From NCBI RefSeq assembly GCF_019976975.1, contig NZ_AP024630.1, forward strand, positions 3,038,001 to 3,102,000: a stretch of 64,000 bases of DNA, given 5' to 3'. The position numbers and the translations under genes are program-made. The stretch's first letter is position 1, and every line of letters begins with the position of its first letter. The stretch is from Arthrobacter sp. NtRootA1. Its GTDB lineage: Bacteria; Actinomycetota; Actinomycetes; Actinomycetales; Micrococcaceae. This document shows positions 1 through 8,385 of the stretch, one piece after another. The notes below the pieces were generated by a model. It saw only the letters and a program-made list of their open reading frames with translations. It was not told where the DNA came from and made no database searches.

Positions 1-1076
1 AGGAGAAATCCAAAGTTGCTGGCAAGAGTGGGATCCAGCAACAGAAGAACAACCGTTGCCAAGCAGAGGAAAGTTAGCGGCCTCCCCCGTAACCCGCCCG
101 TCAATGCAACCATCCCGACAAATCCCATCACGGCTGCCCGCAAGACACTGGGCTCCGGTCCCACCAACACTACGAAGGCGGCAAGCCCACAGCCGGCGAA
201 CGCAGCGGCCAGAGGACGTGTCAGTCTGAGGCACCTCGCAACCAGGATGAAGCCGCCCAAAATGAGACTGCAATTCGCGCCGCTGACCGCCGTTAAATGG
301 ACCATTCCGGTCGATTTCATGTCCGCTTCCAGGCTCTCCGGAAGCGAGCTGGTATCACCGGTCACCATGCCTGGCAGCAGCCCGGCGGCGTCGGGAGGCA
401 ACCAACCTGCGGCATCCCGTAACTGCTCGCGCAGCTTGGCGGCCGGGTCTTGCAGATCGAAGGCAGAGTCCATCACAACCGGTCCGCTGGAGGCTGTCAG
501 TATCGCCGCTTCTGATTGTCCGGGCCGGATTTCCTTGAGCGTGCCAGTTGTTCTCACACGCTGTCCGGGGCTTATGTCCTGCCACGCGTCGTCACCGATG
601 ACGACAAGGGCGGCAAAACCCCGAATCACGTTCCCTTCGGTGGTGAGGCTGTCCAGACTCGCGGGAACCGACCACCGGGTGTCGCTGGAATGCGCGGGCT
701 GGGGTACAGCAGAAGGGCTGCCCGTGACCCGGATCTGGATGACCACACCGGCGTGAGCGTCGACGGCCGCAGCGAGGGGTCCTTGGTCCCGCTTGCCCGC
801 AGCCACGGCACAATGCCCGGCAGCCACGGCACCAAGCACACAGGCCAAGGCGAGAGTGGCCGGAACTGTCCTGGCACGTGAGGCCCCCGTTGCCCGCAGG
901 CGCGAATACAGCAGCAAAGCGATGGCGGCAGCGGCAAGGGCCGCACCCATAGCCGCCGACCACGCAGCGGCGAAAACACTGCCAGCAAGTGCCGTGGCCC
1001 ATGTGAGAAACACGGCGGGGACCAACCGGAGATCCAGACGCCTCAGCAACCGATCGTCGTCTGAATCCTCAGCCAC
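1..1076 (-). CDS. comEC: ComEC/Rec2 DNA uptake channel, N-terminal part (cut by window edge)
   Basis: This gene encodes the membrane channel that moves single-stranded DNA into the cell during transformation. It is visible for about 358 codons and runs off the left edge, so only the N-terminal part is present. Membrane segments lie near residues 19-57 and 75-93, followed by a soluble OB-like region (about 105-205). The family motif HLTAVSGANCSLI is at about 260-272 and EPSVLRAAVMG at about 308-318. The GTG start overlaps the end of comEA by 8 bases, so the two genes are translationally coupled. No frameshift is visible. Family assignment is firm; natural competence of the strain is inference. 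Confidence 0.93.
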   Translation of the reverse strand, partial: MAEDSDDDRLLRRLDLRLVPAVFLTWATALAGSVFAAAWSAAMGAALAAAAIALLLYSRLRATGASRARTVPATLALACVLGAVAAGHCAVAAGKRDQGPLAAAVDAHAGVVIQIRVTGSPSAVPQPAHSSDTRWSVPASLDSLTTEGNVIRGFAALVVIGDDAWQDISPGQRVRTTGTLKEIRPGQSEAAILTASSGPVVMDSAFDLQDPAAKLREQLRDAAGWLPPDAAGLLPGMVTGDTSSLPESLEADMKSTGMVHLTAVSGANCSLILGGFILVARCLRLTRPLAAAFAGCGLAAFVVLVGPEPSVLRAAVMGFVGMVALTGGLRGRPLTFLCLATVVLLLLDPTLASNFGFL

Positions 1077-1932
1077 CCTGCACGGTCACCAAGTCCTGGA
1101 GCGACTCCATAAGCTTGGGCCCGATGCCATCAATGGCATCCAACTCGTCCACTGAGGCAAACGCACCGTGCTCCTTGCGCCAATCTACGATGCGCTGGGC
1201 CATCACCGGACCCACCCTGGGCAGTGTCCCAAGCTCCTCCACTGTGGCAGTGTTGATGTTAACTTTTGCTCCTCCGGATCCCGGGGTGGCGGAGGTCCCA
1301 GCCGGCCCACCGGTGCCGATCCCGGTCCCCGTTCCCTGAGACGTCCCGCCCATGGGTGCCTCCCCTACAGCCGGAACATGGATCTTTGCCCCATCTGTGA
1401 CTACTTCTGCGAGGTTAAGGCCATTTAGGTCAGCGCTGGCAGTTGCCCCGTCTGCAGCATCGATCGCCTGAAAGATCCGGCTTCCTTCGGGAAGCGAAAC
1501 GACCCCGGGTTTCTGTACTGCGCCGGCAACGTGGACCAACAGCATCTTCGTGTTTTGTGATGGCGTCGTGGGTCCAGTGGAATTAGGCCCGTCACCTTCC
1601 GGCACGCTTCCCTCGGCCGATACCGATTGACTGAGGGGTTCCATGGTGGGCTGACCAGTGGCCGCTTGAATAAGGAACCATACGGCGCAGGCGGCACCAA
1701 TGACGAAAACGGCAACTGCTACCCTCCACGACGTTCGCCACCGAGTCCGCGCCGCCATCGTCTCTTGAGCATGGAGGGGGTCGGTAGCCGCGTCGTCCGG
1801 ACCAACGTGGTCCAACAGCGGCATGGAAAGCAAGGGTGCCGGATCCTCCGGGGGGTTCAGTCCCGACGCAAAGCGTCGCCTGGCTGCCAGCGCTGCGGCG
1901 TCTGGGGACGCATCCCGATTCCAGCGTGGCAT
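1069..1932 (-). CDS. comEA: ComEA family helix-hairpin-helix DNA-binding protein
   Basis: A membrane-anchored DNA receptor for transformation that hands DNA to ComEC. The 287 residues show a charged N-terminal tail, one membrane segment (about 71-91), a low-complexity linker, an SLBB-like domain (about 130-190), a Gly/Thr-rich spacer and two helix-hairpin-helix motifs (about 223-283: VNINTATVEELGTLPRVGP and IDGIGPKLMESL). It overlaps comEC by 8 bases. The ATG has no ribosome site but lies 6 bases after a TAGGCT -10 box, so a leaderless transcript is likely and supports this start. The cytoplasmic tail of about 70 residues is long for the family. Confidence 0.93.
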   Translation of the reverse strand: MPRWNRDASPDAAALAARRRFASGLNPPEDPAPLLSMPLLDHVGPDDAATDPLHAQETMAARTRWRTSWRVAVAVFVIGAACAVWFLIQAATGQPTMEPLSQSVSAEGSVPEGDGPNSTGPTTPSQNTKMLLVHVAGAVQKPGVVSLPEGSRIFQAIDAADGATASADLNGLNLAEVVTDGAKIHVPAVGEAPMGGTSQGTGTGIGTGGPAGTSATPGSGGAKVNINTATVEELGTLPRVGPVMAQRIVDWRKEHGAFASVDELDAIDGIGPKLMESLQDLVTVQGG

Positions 1933-1938
1933 GGTTCG

Positions 1939-1944
1939 AGCCTA
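1939..1944 (-). promoter_or_regulatory. -10 box for leaderless comEA transcript
   Basis: TAGGCT on the minus strand occupies -12 to -7 relative to the comEA ATG. It matches the actinobacterial TANNNT -10 rule, and no Shine-Dalgarno sequence precedes the ATG. Leaderless expression is inferred from spacing alone. Confidence 0.5.
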
Positions 1945-1983
1945 TGACGGACCTGATGGGAGCGGAGTGGGCCTCTTAGGCTA

Positions 1984-1992
1984 TGTGGATAA
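1984..1992 (-). promoter_or_regulatory. Perfect DnaA box between comEA and degV
   Basis: The minus strand reads TTATCCACA, the canonical 9-base DnaA box. It lies in the short gap between the degV stop and the comEA start, about 52 bases upstream of comEA. A single box could occur by chance in 64 kb; its intergenic position is what makes it worth listing. Confidence 0.45.
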
Positions 1993-1994
1993 GC

Positions 1995-2975
1995 TCACGT
2001 GGGCGTGCTGCTCTCCCCCACGATCACCGCTAGAACGCCCAACCCCGCGTGCGCCGCGAGGACTGCCGGCAAGGCACTGATCTGAGCGGGTGGACAATCC
2101 GGGCATTTGTCCCGCAGCCGTTCGGCCAACGCTTCGGCCTCTGACTGGTTACCGAAATGGTGAACTGCCAACCGTTGCTGACCAGCAGGTCTTGAAGCAA
2201 CATCAGCGGCCACAATCTCCTCGAGCCGGGCTACGGCCCGGACAGCGGAACGGACCTTTTCCAGCGGAACGATCCTACCGCCGTCGACCGCGAGTATCGG
2301 CTTGATCGCCAGTACTGTCCCCAGCAGCGACGCTGCGGCTCCTATGCGTCCACCGCGCCTCAGCTGCTCAAGGCTTGGGACGTAGAAATAAACCTTGGTT
2401 CGCTCCATGCGCTTCTCCGCAAAAGCACGAACTTCGGCTGCCGACTGGCCAGCAGCCGCTGCCACTACTGCACTCTGGACACCCATGCCCTGAGCCATGC
2501 CGACGGTGCGGGAGTCGAGTACCTCCACCGGGATATCAACCCGAGCGGCAGCCAAGCGCGCAGCATCGGCGGTTCCCGATAATTCCGAGGAAATATGGAT
2601 CGACACCACGGCTTCGAAGCCGCGGCTTTGAGCGGCGCGATATGCCTGTTCAAATTGGCCGGGCGAGGGGCGGGACGTCTTCACGGATGCACCCGATGCC
2701 AAGGCGACGGCCAACGTCTCGGTGATGTCGTCTTCGCCCTCACCATAGATCTCACTCCCCACCATGACTGGCATGGGAACGACGGCGAGGCGACCATCCG
2801 CGGCAAAGGCCGCAACCCAGTCAGCCGGCAAGGCGGCTGCCGAATCTGTCACTACAGCAGTCTTTACGACGGCGGTACGCGCCTCGTCGGCTACCGGAAC
2901 CGGTAGCGCAGGCTGCCGGAGGCGGGACAGCCGTTCCTTGAGCCATATCCAGGCAGGTGGTTCTCGCTCGGGCAC
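1995..2975 (-). CDS. DegV family fatty-acid-binding protein
   Basis: DegV proteins bind a fatty acid between two domains; in Firmicutes they act as FakB partners of fatty-acid kinase, but no kinase gene is in this window. The 326 residues contain the family signatures AVVTDSAAALP (about 40-50), the ligand loop TSRPSPGQF (about 100-108) and HISSELSGT (about 127-135). An N-terminal extension of about 35 residues precedes the domain. The start is a GTG with a good GGAGG site six bases upstream. It is separated from leuS by a GC-rich palindrome and from comEA by a 62-base gap. The family is firm, the physiological role unknown. Confidence 0.9.
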   Translation of the reverse strand: MPEREPPAWIWLKERLSRLRQPALPVPVADEARTAVVKTAVVTDSAAALPADWVAAFAADGRLAVVPMPVMVGSEIYGEGEDDITETLAVALASGASVKTSRPSPGQFEQAYRAAQSRGFEAVVSIHISSELSGTADAARLAAARVDIPVEVLDSRTVGMAQGMGVQSAVVAAAAGQSAAEVRAFAEKRMERTKVYFYVPSLEQLRRGGRIGAAASLLGTVLAIKPILAVDGGRIVPLEKVRSAVRAVARLEEIVAADVASRPAGQQRLAVHHFGNQSEAEALAERLRDKCPDCPPAQISALPAVLAAHAGLGVLAVIVGESSTPT

Positions 2976-2997
2976 GCAACCTCCAACGCAGGTGACA

Positions 2998-3022
2998 GGC
3001 CGCCGGCACAGTGCCGGCGGCC
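2998..3022. terminator. GC-rich palindrome downstream of leuS
   Basis: A perfect 12-bp inverted repeat (GGCCGCCGGCAC / GTGCCGGCGGCC) separated by one base lies 20 bases beyond the leuS stop, just upstream of degV. It has no clear T-tract, so it is a U-less type terminator at best. It may insulate leuS from degV. Confidence 0.5.
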
Positions 3023-3042
3023 GTGAAATCCCTTACGCCTCG

Positions 3043-5571
3043 TTAGGCGGGGACGATGTTCACCAGCTTAGGCGCCCGCACGATCACGGTGCGGATGCCA
3101 CGGCCATCCATGGCGCGCTGAACATTTTCGGACGCGAGTGCGAGTTCGCGGAGTTCGTCCTCGCTGATCTCCGGCGATACTTCCAGCCGATCGCGGACTT
3201 TGCCCTGGACCTGGACCACGGCCGTGACGGTGTCCTGCACCAGCAGGGCGTCGTCGTGCGTCGGCCAGCCGGCGTTGGCCACGGAGGCAGGGTGTCCCAG
3301 GGTGTTCCAGAGGTCCTCTGCCGTATACGGGGCGAAAAGACTCAGGATCACAGCGACGGCTTCAACAGCCTCACGCACGGCGGGATCGGCAGGGCCCGCT
3401 CCAGAATCGATGGTCTTACGCGTTGCGTTGACCAGCTCCATGAGGCGTGCCACGACGACATTGAACTTGTTGTTGTCCAACAGGTCCGCAGCATCGGCAA
3501 TGGTCTTGTGCGTCACGGTGCGCAGGGCGCGGTCGCCGGTAGCCGGATCAACGCCGGGCTCGCTGCTGACGTCCTGGCCCAGGCGCCACGCACGGGCAAG
3601 GAACTTGGCCGAACCCGACGGCGAAACGTCTGCCCAGTCGACGTCGTCCTCTGGCGGGGAGGCGAAGACCATGGTCAGGCGTACGGCGTCCACACCGAAC
3701 TTGTCCAGCTGCTCGCCAAGGTCCACTCCGTTGCCGAGGGACTTGCTCATGGCCTTGCCACCGTTGAGGACCTGGCCCTGGTTGAGTAGCGCGCTGAACG
3801 GCTCGCTTGCCTCAATCAGGCCGATGTCCTTGATCACCTTGGTAAAGAAACGGGCGTAGAGCAGGTGCAGGATCGCATGCTCGACGCCGCCCACGTATTG
3901 GCCAACGGGCATCCAGTTGTTGATCTTTTCGGGATCAAACGGACCTTCGGTGTAGTCCGGCGAAACAAAGCGCAGGAAGTACCACGACGAATCCACGAAT
4001 GTGTCCATGGTGTCGGTATCGCGCTGGGCTGCACGGCCACAGTTGGGGCACTCGACGTTGACCCATTCGACGGCGGCAGCCAGCGGGGAGGTTCCCTTCG
4101 GCGCCAGCGCCTCACCCCGGAGGTTCTCGGGCAGCTTCACGGGAAGCTGGTCGTCCGGGACGGGCACTTCACCACATTCGGCACAGTGGATGATCGGAAT
4201 GGGCGTACCCCAGAAACGCTGGCGGCTCAACAGCCAGTCGCGCAGGCGGAAGTTCACGAACTTTTCGCCGGTTCCCAGCTTCTCCAGGATTTCGATTGCA
4301 GCCGGGATGCCTTCGGACTTGGACAGTCCGTCCAAGTCGCCGGAGTTCTTCAGCGTTCCTTCGCCCGCAGTGGCCACACCGGTCTCGGCGGGGTCTTCAT
4401 CGCCGGTATCCAGAACGGCGCGAACCGGCAGGCCGAAGGCCTTGGCGAAATCGAGGTCGCGCTGGTCGTGCGCGGGAACGGCCATGATGGCTCCGGTGCC
4501 GTAGTCGGCCAGAACGTAGTCGGCTGCCCACACAGGGAGCTTCTCACCGTTGAGCGGATTGATTGCGTAGCGTCCGGTAAACACACCCGTCTTCTCGCGC
4601 TCGGTGGACTGGCGCTCGATCTCGGAGAGGGCCTTGACCTTCTCCCGGTATGCCATGAGTTCGTCATGATGCTCGGAAGTGACCAGGTCAAGGGCCAGAT
4701 GTGCGTCGGCCGCAACAACGAAGAAGGTGGCACCATACAGGGTGTCCGGTCGGGTGGTGAAGACGGTGACTTCGCGCTCGGCCCGATCCTGGGTAGCCTC
4801 GATGACAAAGCGGACATGGGCGCCCTCGGAGCGGCCAATCCAGTTCCGCTGCATGGCCAGCACGCGCTCGGGCCAGTGGCCCTGCAACTGGTCCATGTCC
4901 TCGAGCAGGCGGTCGGCGTAGTCGGTGATCTTGAAGTACCACTGGTTCAGGGACTTCTTGGTGACAGGGGTGCCACAGCGTTCGCAGGCACCGTTGACGA
5001 CTTGCTCGTTTGCGAGGACGGTGAGGTCCTTGGGGCACCAGTTGACGGGCGAGTCCTTGCGGTACGCCAAGCCACGCTCGTAGAAGCGCTTGAACAGCCA
5101 CTGGGTCCAACGGTAGTACTCGGGGTCGGATGTATGCAGACGCCGGGACCAGTCAGCCGAAATGGCGTAGCGCTTGAATGAAGCCGCCTGGGTGTCGATG
5201 TTGGCGTAGGTCCACTCGCTGGGGTGGGCATTGCGCTTGATGGCCGCGTTTTCGGCAGGAAGGCCAAAAGAGTCCCAGCCGATGGGATGCAGGACATCGA
5301 AGCCCTTCTGGCGCAGGTAGCGCGCGACGACATCGCCCATGGCAAAGGCCTCGGCATGGCCCATGTGAAGGTCACCGGAGGGGTAGGGAAACATGTCCAG
5401 CACGTATCGACGCTCCCGCGAGCCGTCGTCAAGCGGGGTGAACACCTTGAGGTCTTCCCACACCTGCGGCCACTTGGCTTCCATCGCGGCGAAGCTGTAG
5501 ATGCCTTCTTCAGGCGCTCCAGCTGCGGCTGTCTGTGCTGCTCCGGTCTCTGTCTCCGGCTGAACGCTCAC
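3043..5571 (-). CDS. leuS: Leucyl-tRNA synthetase
   Basis: Charges tRNA-Leu with leucine in the cytoplasm. The class I signatures are clear: HMGH (about residues 69-72) within the conserved [11 protein letters not shown] segment, and AMSKSLGNG (the KMSKS loop) in the C-terminal third. An editing (CP1) domain separates the two halves, containing [13 protein letters not shown] choose the GTG at 5571 (842 residues) rather than the open frame's upstream end at 5640: it has AGAGGG six bases upstream, and the longer frame would run through the leader region. The gene is preceded by a candidate leucine attenuator. Length and motifs are normal for bacterial LeuS. Confidence 0.97.
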   Translation of the reverse strand: MSVQPETETGAAQTAAAGAPEEGIYSFAAMEAKWPQVWEDLKVFTPLDDGSRERRYVLDMFPYPSGDLHMGHAEAFAMGDVVARYLRQKGFDVLHPIGWDSFGLPAENAAIKRNAHPSEWTYANIDTQAASFKRYAISADWSRRLHTSDPEYYRWTQWLFKRFYERGLAYRKDSPVNWCPKDLTVLANEQVVNGACERCGTPVTKKSLNQWYFKITDYADRLLEDMDQLQGHWPERVLAMQRNWIGRSEGAHVRFVIEATQDRAEREVTVFTTRPDTLYGATFFVVAADAHLALDLVTSEHHDELMAYREKVKALSEIERQSTEREKTGVFTGRYAINPLNGEKLPVWAADYVLADYGTGAIMAVPAHDQRDLDFAKAFGLPVRAVLDTGDEDPAETGVATAGEGTLKNSGDLDGLSKSEGIPAAIEILEKLGTGEKFVNFRLRDWLLSRQRFWGTPIPIIHCAECGEVPVPDDQLPVKLPENLRGEALAPKGTSPLAAAVEWVNVECPNCGRAAQRDTDTMDTFVDSSWYFLRFVSPDYTEGPFDPEKINNWMPVGQYVGGVEHAILHLLYARFFTKVIKDIGLIEASEPFSALLNQGQVLNGGKAMSKSLGNGVDLGEQLDKFGVDAVRLTMVFASPPEDDVDWADVSPSGSAKFLARAWRLGQDVSSEPGVDPATGDRALRTVTHKTIADAADLLDNNKFNVVVARLMELVNATRKTIDSGAGPADPAVREAVEAVAVILSLFAPYTAEDLWNTLGHPASVANAGWPTHDDALLVQDTVTAVVQVQGKVRDRLEVSPEISEDELRELALASENVQRAMDGRGIRTVIVRAPKLVNIVPA

Positions 5572-5640
5572 TGCTGCCCTCTTCTGTTCTTCGATGGCGG
5601 TTTTGCCTCCTGCTGCGCTCCAGGTAAGCCCCGGACACAC

Positions 5641-5665
5641 AAAAGCCCCTCGACAATGGAGGGGC
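5641..5665 (-). terminator. Candidate attenuator terminator in the leuS leader
   Basis: On the minus strand, GCCCCTC - seven-base loop - GAGGGGC is followed at once by TTTTGTGTG. This intrinsic-terminator-like hairpin lies between the leader peptide (5694-5720) and the leuS start, where a leucine-sensing attenuator would be expected. An upstream GC-rich segment (about 5659-5693) could form competing pairs, but I could not fold it. Confidence 0.6.
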
Positions 5666-5693
5666 GGCCGCTCGGCTGTTGATTGCCGGGCGG

Positions 5694-5720
5694 CTAGCTA
5701 AGCAGAAGGATCGCACGCAT
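5694..5720 (-). CDS. Candidate leucine leader peptide (MRAILLLS)
   Basis: A tiny frame on the minus strand reads ATG CGT GCG ATC CTT CTG CTT AGC TAG, an eight-residue peptide with Ile followed by three consecutive Leu codons. It stops 28 bases before a terminator-like hairpin and about 120 bases before leuS. The ATG stands 6 bases after a TATTGT -10 box, so it could be translated from a leaderless transcript. The arrangement is the classic plan for ribosome-mediated attenuation: stalling at Leu codons when charged tRNA-Leu is scarce would favour leuS readthrough. Function is inferred. Confidence 0.6.
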   Translation of the reverse strand: MRAILLLS

Positions 5721-5726
5721 AGATCT

Positions 5727-5732
5727 ACAATA
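5727..5732 (-). promoter_or_regulatory. -10 box of the leuS leader transcript
   Basis: TATTGT on the minus strand sits at -12 to -7 relative to the ATG of the leader peptide, matching TANNNT. No strong -35 is visible at the usual distance. Confidence 0.45.
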
Positions 5733-5786
5733 GCGCACGATCAAACTCTCCAGTCGCAATGAGCGGCTTACAGAGCTGATGGTTGA

Positions 5787-5861
5787 GTTGATGGCAGGCG
5801 CGCCTCGCCCGGGTGTGGTGGGCACCGCGAAGCGGGCGGGGCAGGCGCGGCTGCCATCAAC
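5787..5861 (-). terminator. Long imperfect palindrome downstream of glpK
   Basis: The outer arms GTTGATGGCAG (5787-5797) and CTGCCATCAAC (5851-5861) are perfect 11-bp complements. Inner arms CGCGCC/TCGCCCG and CGGGCG/GGCGCG also pair around a bulge. The whole 75-base element lies 12 bases beyond the glpK stop. It probably ends glpK transcription. It lacks a T-tract and might instead be a dispersed palindromic repeat. Confidence 0.5.
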
Positions 5862-5872
5862 GTCAGGTCAGA

Positions 5873-7387
5873 CTACTTAACGTCCTCGTCGACCCAATCC
5901 ATAGACTTTGTCACGGCCTTCTTCCAGAGCCGCAACTGGCGCTCCTGCTCTTCGACAGGCAGCTGCGGCTCCCAGCGCTTGTCCTCGCCCCAGTTGGCAC
6001 TGAGCTCGCCCAGGTCCTTCCAGAATCCAACGGCCAGGCCAGCGGCGTATGCAGCGCCCAGGGCCGTGGTTTCAACCACCTTCGGGCGTACTACGGGTAC
6101 GCCGAGGATGTCGGCCTGGAACTGCATGAGTGCCTCGTTGGCCACCATGCCGCCGTCGACCTTCAGTTCGGTGAGGGGAACGCCCGAGTCGGCGTTGACG
6201 GCGTCGAGTACCTCGCGGGTCTGGAACGCAGTTGCCTCGAGGGCAGCGCGGGCAATGTGGCCCTTGTTGGCGAAGCGGGTGAGGCCCACAATGGCGCCAC
6301 GGGCGTCGGCCCGCCAGTACGGAGCGAACAGGCCGGAGAACGCGGGGACGATGTAGACGCCGCCGTTGTCCTGCACTGCGGCGGCGAGTTCTTCCACCTG
6401 GGGCGCGGAGCTGATCATGCCGAGGTTGTCACGGAGCCATTGGATCAGCGAGCCAGTGACGGCGATGGAGCCTTCCAGCGCGTAGTGCGGCTTGTCGTCG
6501 CCAAGCTTGTATCCGAGCGTCGTGAGCAGCCCGTTCTTGGAGTGGACAATCTCTTCACCGGTATTGAAGATCAGGAAGCATCCCGTGCCGTAGGTGTTCT
6601 TGGCTTCGCCGGGCTGGAACGCAGCCTGGCCGAATGTGGCGGCTTGCTGGTCGCCCAGGATGCCGGCCACGGGAACTTCCCGCAGCAGTTGGGACGTGTG
6701 GACGTGTCCGTAAACTTCGGAGGAAGACTTGATGGCGGGCATCATGGAGGCCGGGACGCCGAAGACATCAAGAATTTCCTGGTCCCATTGCAGGGTCTCA
6801 AGATCCATGAACATGGTGCGGGAAGCATTGGTCACGTCAGTGACGTGCACGCCGCCGTCGACTCCCCCGGTCAAGTTCCAGAGAACCCACGCGTCGGTGT
6901 TGCCGAACAGCAGGTCGCCGGCTTCAGCGCGTTCGCGGGCGCCGTCGACGTTGTCCAGGATCCATTTGATCTTGGTGCCGGAGAAGTAGGTAGCCAGTGG
7001 CAGGCCAACCTTCTGCTTGAAGCGTTCAGGTCCACCATCCTTGGCAAGCTCGTCCACAATCGACTGCGTGCGGGTGTCCTGCCAGACGATGGCGTTGTAA
7101 ACAGCCTCACCGGTGTTCTTGTCCCAGACCACCGCGGTTTCGCGCTGGTTGGTAATGCCGACGGCGGCGATGTCGTGCCGTGTCAGGTTCGCCTTGGACA
7201 GGGCCGAGCCAATGACCTCGCGGGTGTTGTTCCAGATCTCCGCGGGGTTGTGCTCAACCCATCCTGCCTGGGGGAAAATCTGCTCGTGTTCCATCTGTCC
7301 CGTTGACACAATGTTGCCCGAGTGGTCAAAGACGATGGCGCGGGAGCTGGTGGTGCCCTGGTCGATGGCGATGACGTATTGGTTCAT
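5873..7387 (-). CDS. glpK: Glycerol kinase
   Basis: Phosphorylates glycerol with ATP to sn-glycerol 3-phosphate in the cytoplasm. The 504 residues are typical length and begin with the FGGY-kinase phosphate loop [13 protein letters not shown] (about 9-21), followed by [13 protein letters not shown] and the C-terminal [19 protein letters not shown] signature. It is the last gene of a leftward glpD-glpF-glpK set. It supplies the substrate for GlpD after uptake through GlpF. An AAGGA site precedes the ATG. Nothing unusual is visible. Confidence 0.97.
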   Translation of the reverse strand: MNQYVIAIDQGTTSSRAIVFDHSGNIVSTGQMEHEQIFPQAGWVEHNPAEIWNNTREVIGSALSKANLTRHDIAAVGITNQRETAVVWDKNTGEAVYNAIVWQDTRTQSIVDELAKDGGPERFKQKVGLPLATYFSGTKIKWILDNVDGARERAEAGDLLFGNTDAWVLWNLTGGVDGGVHVTDVTNASRTMFMDLETLQWDQEILDVFGVPASMMPAIKSSSEVYGHVHTSQLLREVPVAGILGDQQAATFGQAAFQPGEAKNTYGTGCFLIFNTGEEIVHSKNGLLTTLGYKLGDDKPHYALEGSIAVTGSLIQWLRDNLGMISSAPQVEELAAAVQDNGGVYIVPAFSGLFAPYWRADARGAIVGLTRFANKGHIARAALEATAFQTREVLDAVNADSGVPLTELKVDGGMVANEALMQFQADILGVPVVRPKVVETTALGAAYAAGLAVGFWKDLGELSANWGEDKRWEPQLPVEEQERQLRLWKKAVTKSMDWVDEDVK

Positions 7388-7463
7388 GGTGACGTCCTTG
7401 TCTCAGTGGTTTTGTATGTTGCGTGGATGAGTATGTAGTGGATTCAGGACTGCGGGTGCAGGA

Positions 7464-8216
7464 TCAGCCAGCGGCTGCCGGCATGATGGCAGGCACCCAG
7501 ATGGCCACGAGGCCAGCAAGAGTACCGCCAACAAGGGGGCCGACGACAGGGATCCAGGAGTAGGCCCAGTCGCTGGAACCCTTCCCCTTGATGGGGAGGA
7601 TGGCGTGGGCGATGCGCGGGCCAAGGTCACGTGCCGGGTTGATGGCGTAACCCGTGGGGCCACCGATGGAGACGCCGATACCGACAACCAGCAGCGCTAC
7701 CGCCAGCGGTCCGAGACCTGAGGGAGTACCGCCGAAGGTCAGGATGACGAAGACCAGGACGAACGTGCCAATGATTTCGGTGATGAGGTTCCACGGCGTT
7801 GAACGGATGGCCGGGCCGGTGGAGAACGTTCCCAGTTTGTTGGCTGCGAGCGGCTCTTCGTCGAAGTGCTGCTTGTAAGCGAGCCAGCAGACGACGGCGC
7901 CGAGGAAGGCGCCGAGCAATTCGCCGCCGTAGTACGTCAGGGTGGACGCGACATCCACTGGCACGCCGGGCGCATATTCTGCACTCCCCTTGACCAGCAG
8001 GCCAGTGGTGACAGCCGGGTTCAGGTGGGCACCGGACTTGGCGGCCACAAAAACGCCCGCGAAGACCGCAATGCCCCAGCCCCAGGTCACCATCAAGAAT
8101 CCACCGTTGTTGCCCTTGGTGCCTTTGAGCGCAACGTTGGCCACGACGCCACAACCCAGCAGGGTCAGCATCATGGTTCCGAATACTTCGGAAAGGAAAA
8201 CTATTCCAAGAGACAT
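7464..8216 (-). CDS. glpF: Glycerol uptake facilitator (aquaglyceroporin)
   Basis: A channel of the MIP family that lets glycerol cross the membrane. From the ATG at 8216 the protein has 250 residues, about six membrane segments, and the two hallmark NPA motifs: HLNPAVT (NPA at 66-68) and AINPARDLGPR (NPA at 193-195). The Asp after the second NPA-Ar motif is typical of glycerol-conducting members. I choose 8216 because GAGGAG lies six bases upstream and the mature family starts here; the frame extends upstream to 8366 without homology. It lies 76 bases before glpK. Confidence 0.95.
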   Translation of the reverse strand: MSLGIVFLSEVFGTMMLTLLGCGVVANVALKGTKGNNGGFLMVTWGWGIAVFAGVFVAAKSGAHLNPAVTTGLLVKGSAEYAPGVPVDVASTLTYYGGELLGAFLGAVVCWLAYKQHFDEEPLAANKLGTFSTGPAIRSTPWNLITEIIGTFVLVFVILTFGGTPSGLGPLAVALLVVGIGVSIGGPTGYAINPARDLGPRIAHAILPIKGKGSSDWAYSWIPVVGPLVGGTLAGLVAIWVPAIMPAAAG

Positions 8217-8304
8217 CTTTGACTCCTCATTTTTCTGTTGACAGCCTCGTCGCGGGTTGAAGAGGCCGTTGGGACGGTTCCGTTTTCCGCAACCGCCCCG
8301 GCGT

Positions 8305-8326
8305 GGTGAGCCCCAAGGGGCCCACC
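8305..8326. repeat. Inverted repeat in the glpD-glpF gap
   Basis: GGTG-A-GCCCC, AA, GGGGC-C-CACC forms a tight hairpin with one mismatch in the 169-base gap between glpD and glpF. Too tight a loop for a classic terminator; it could be an operator. Confidence 0.35.
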
Positions 8327-8338
8327 TACGCCGTTTCC

Positions 8339-8361
8339 CGTCCCAGTCGCACAGTGGGACG
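8339..8361. repeat. Inverted repeat just beyond glpD
   Basis: CGTCCCA and TGGGACG are perfect 7-bp complements separated by nine bases, 24 bases past the glpD stop. There is no T-tract. It could attenuate glpD readthrough or act as an operator for glpF. No other clear signal is seen in this gap. Confidence 0.35.
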
Positions 8362-8385
8362 GTCAAACATTGTGTGCTGTGGGCC

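Noticed and set aside
5813..7306. Long open frame antisense to glpK (497 codons)
   Set aside because: It mirrors glpK, has no recognisable motif and reflects high-GC codon bias on the opposite strand.
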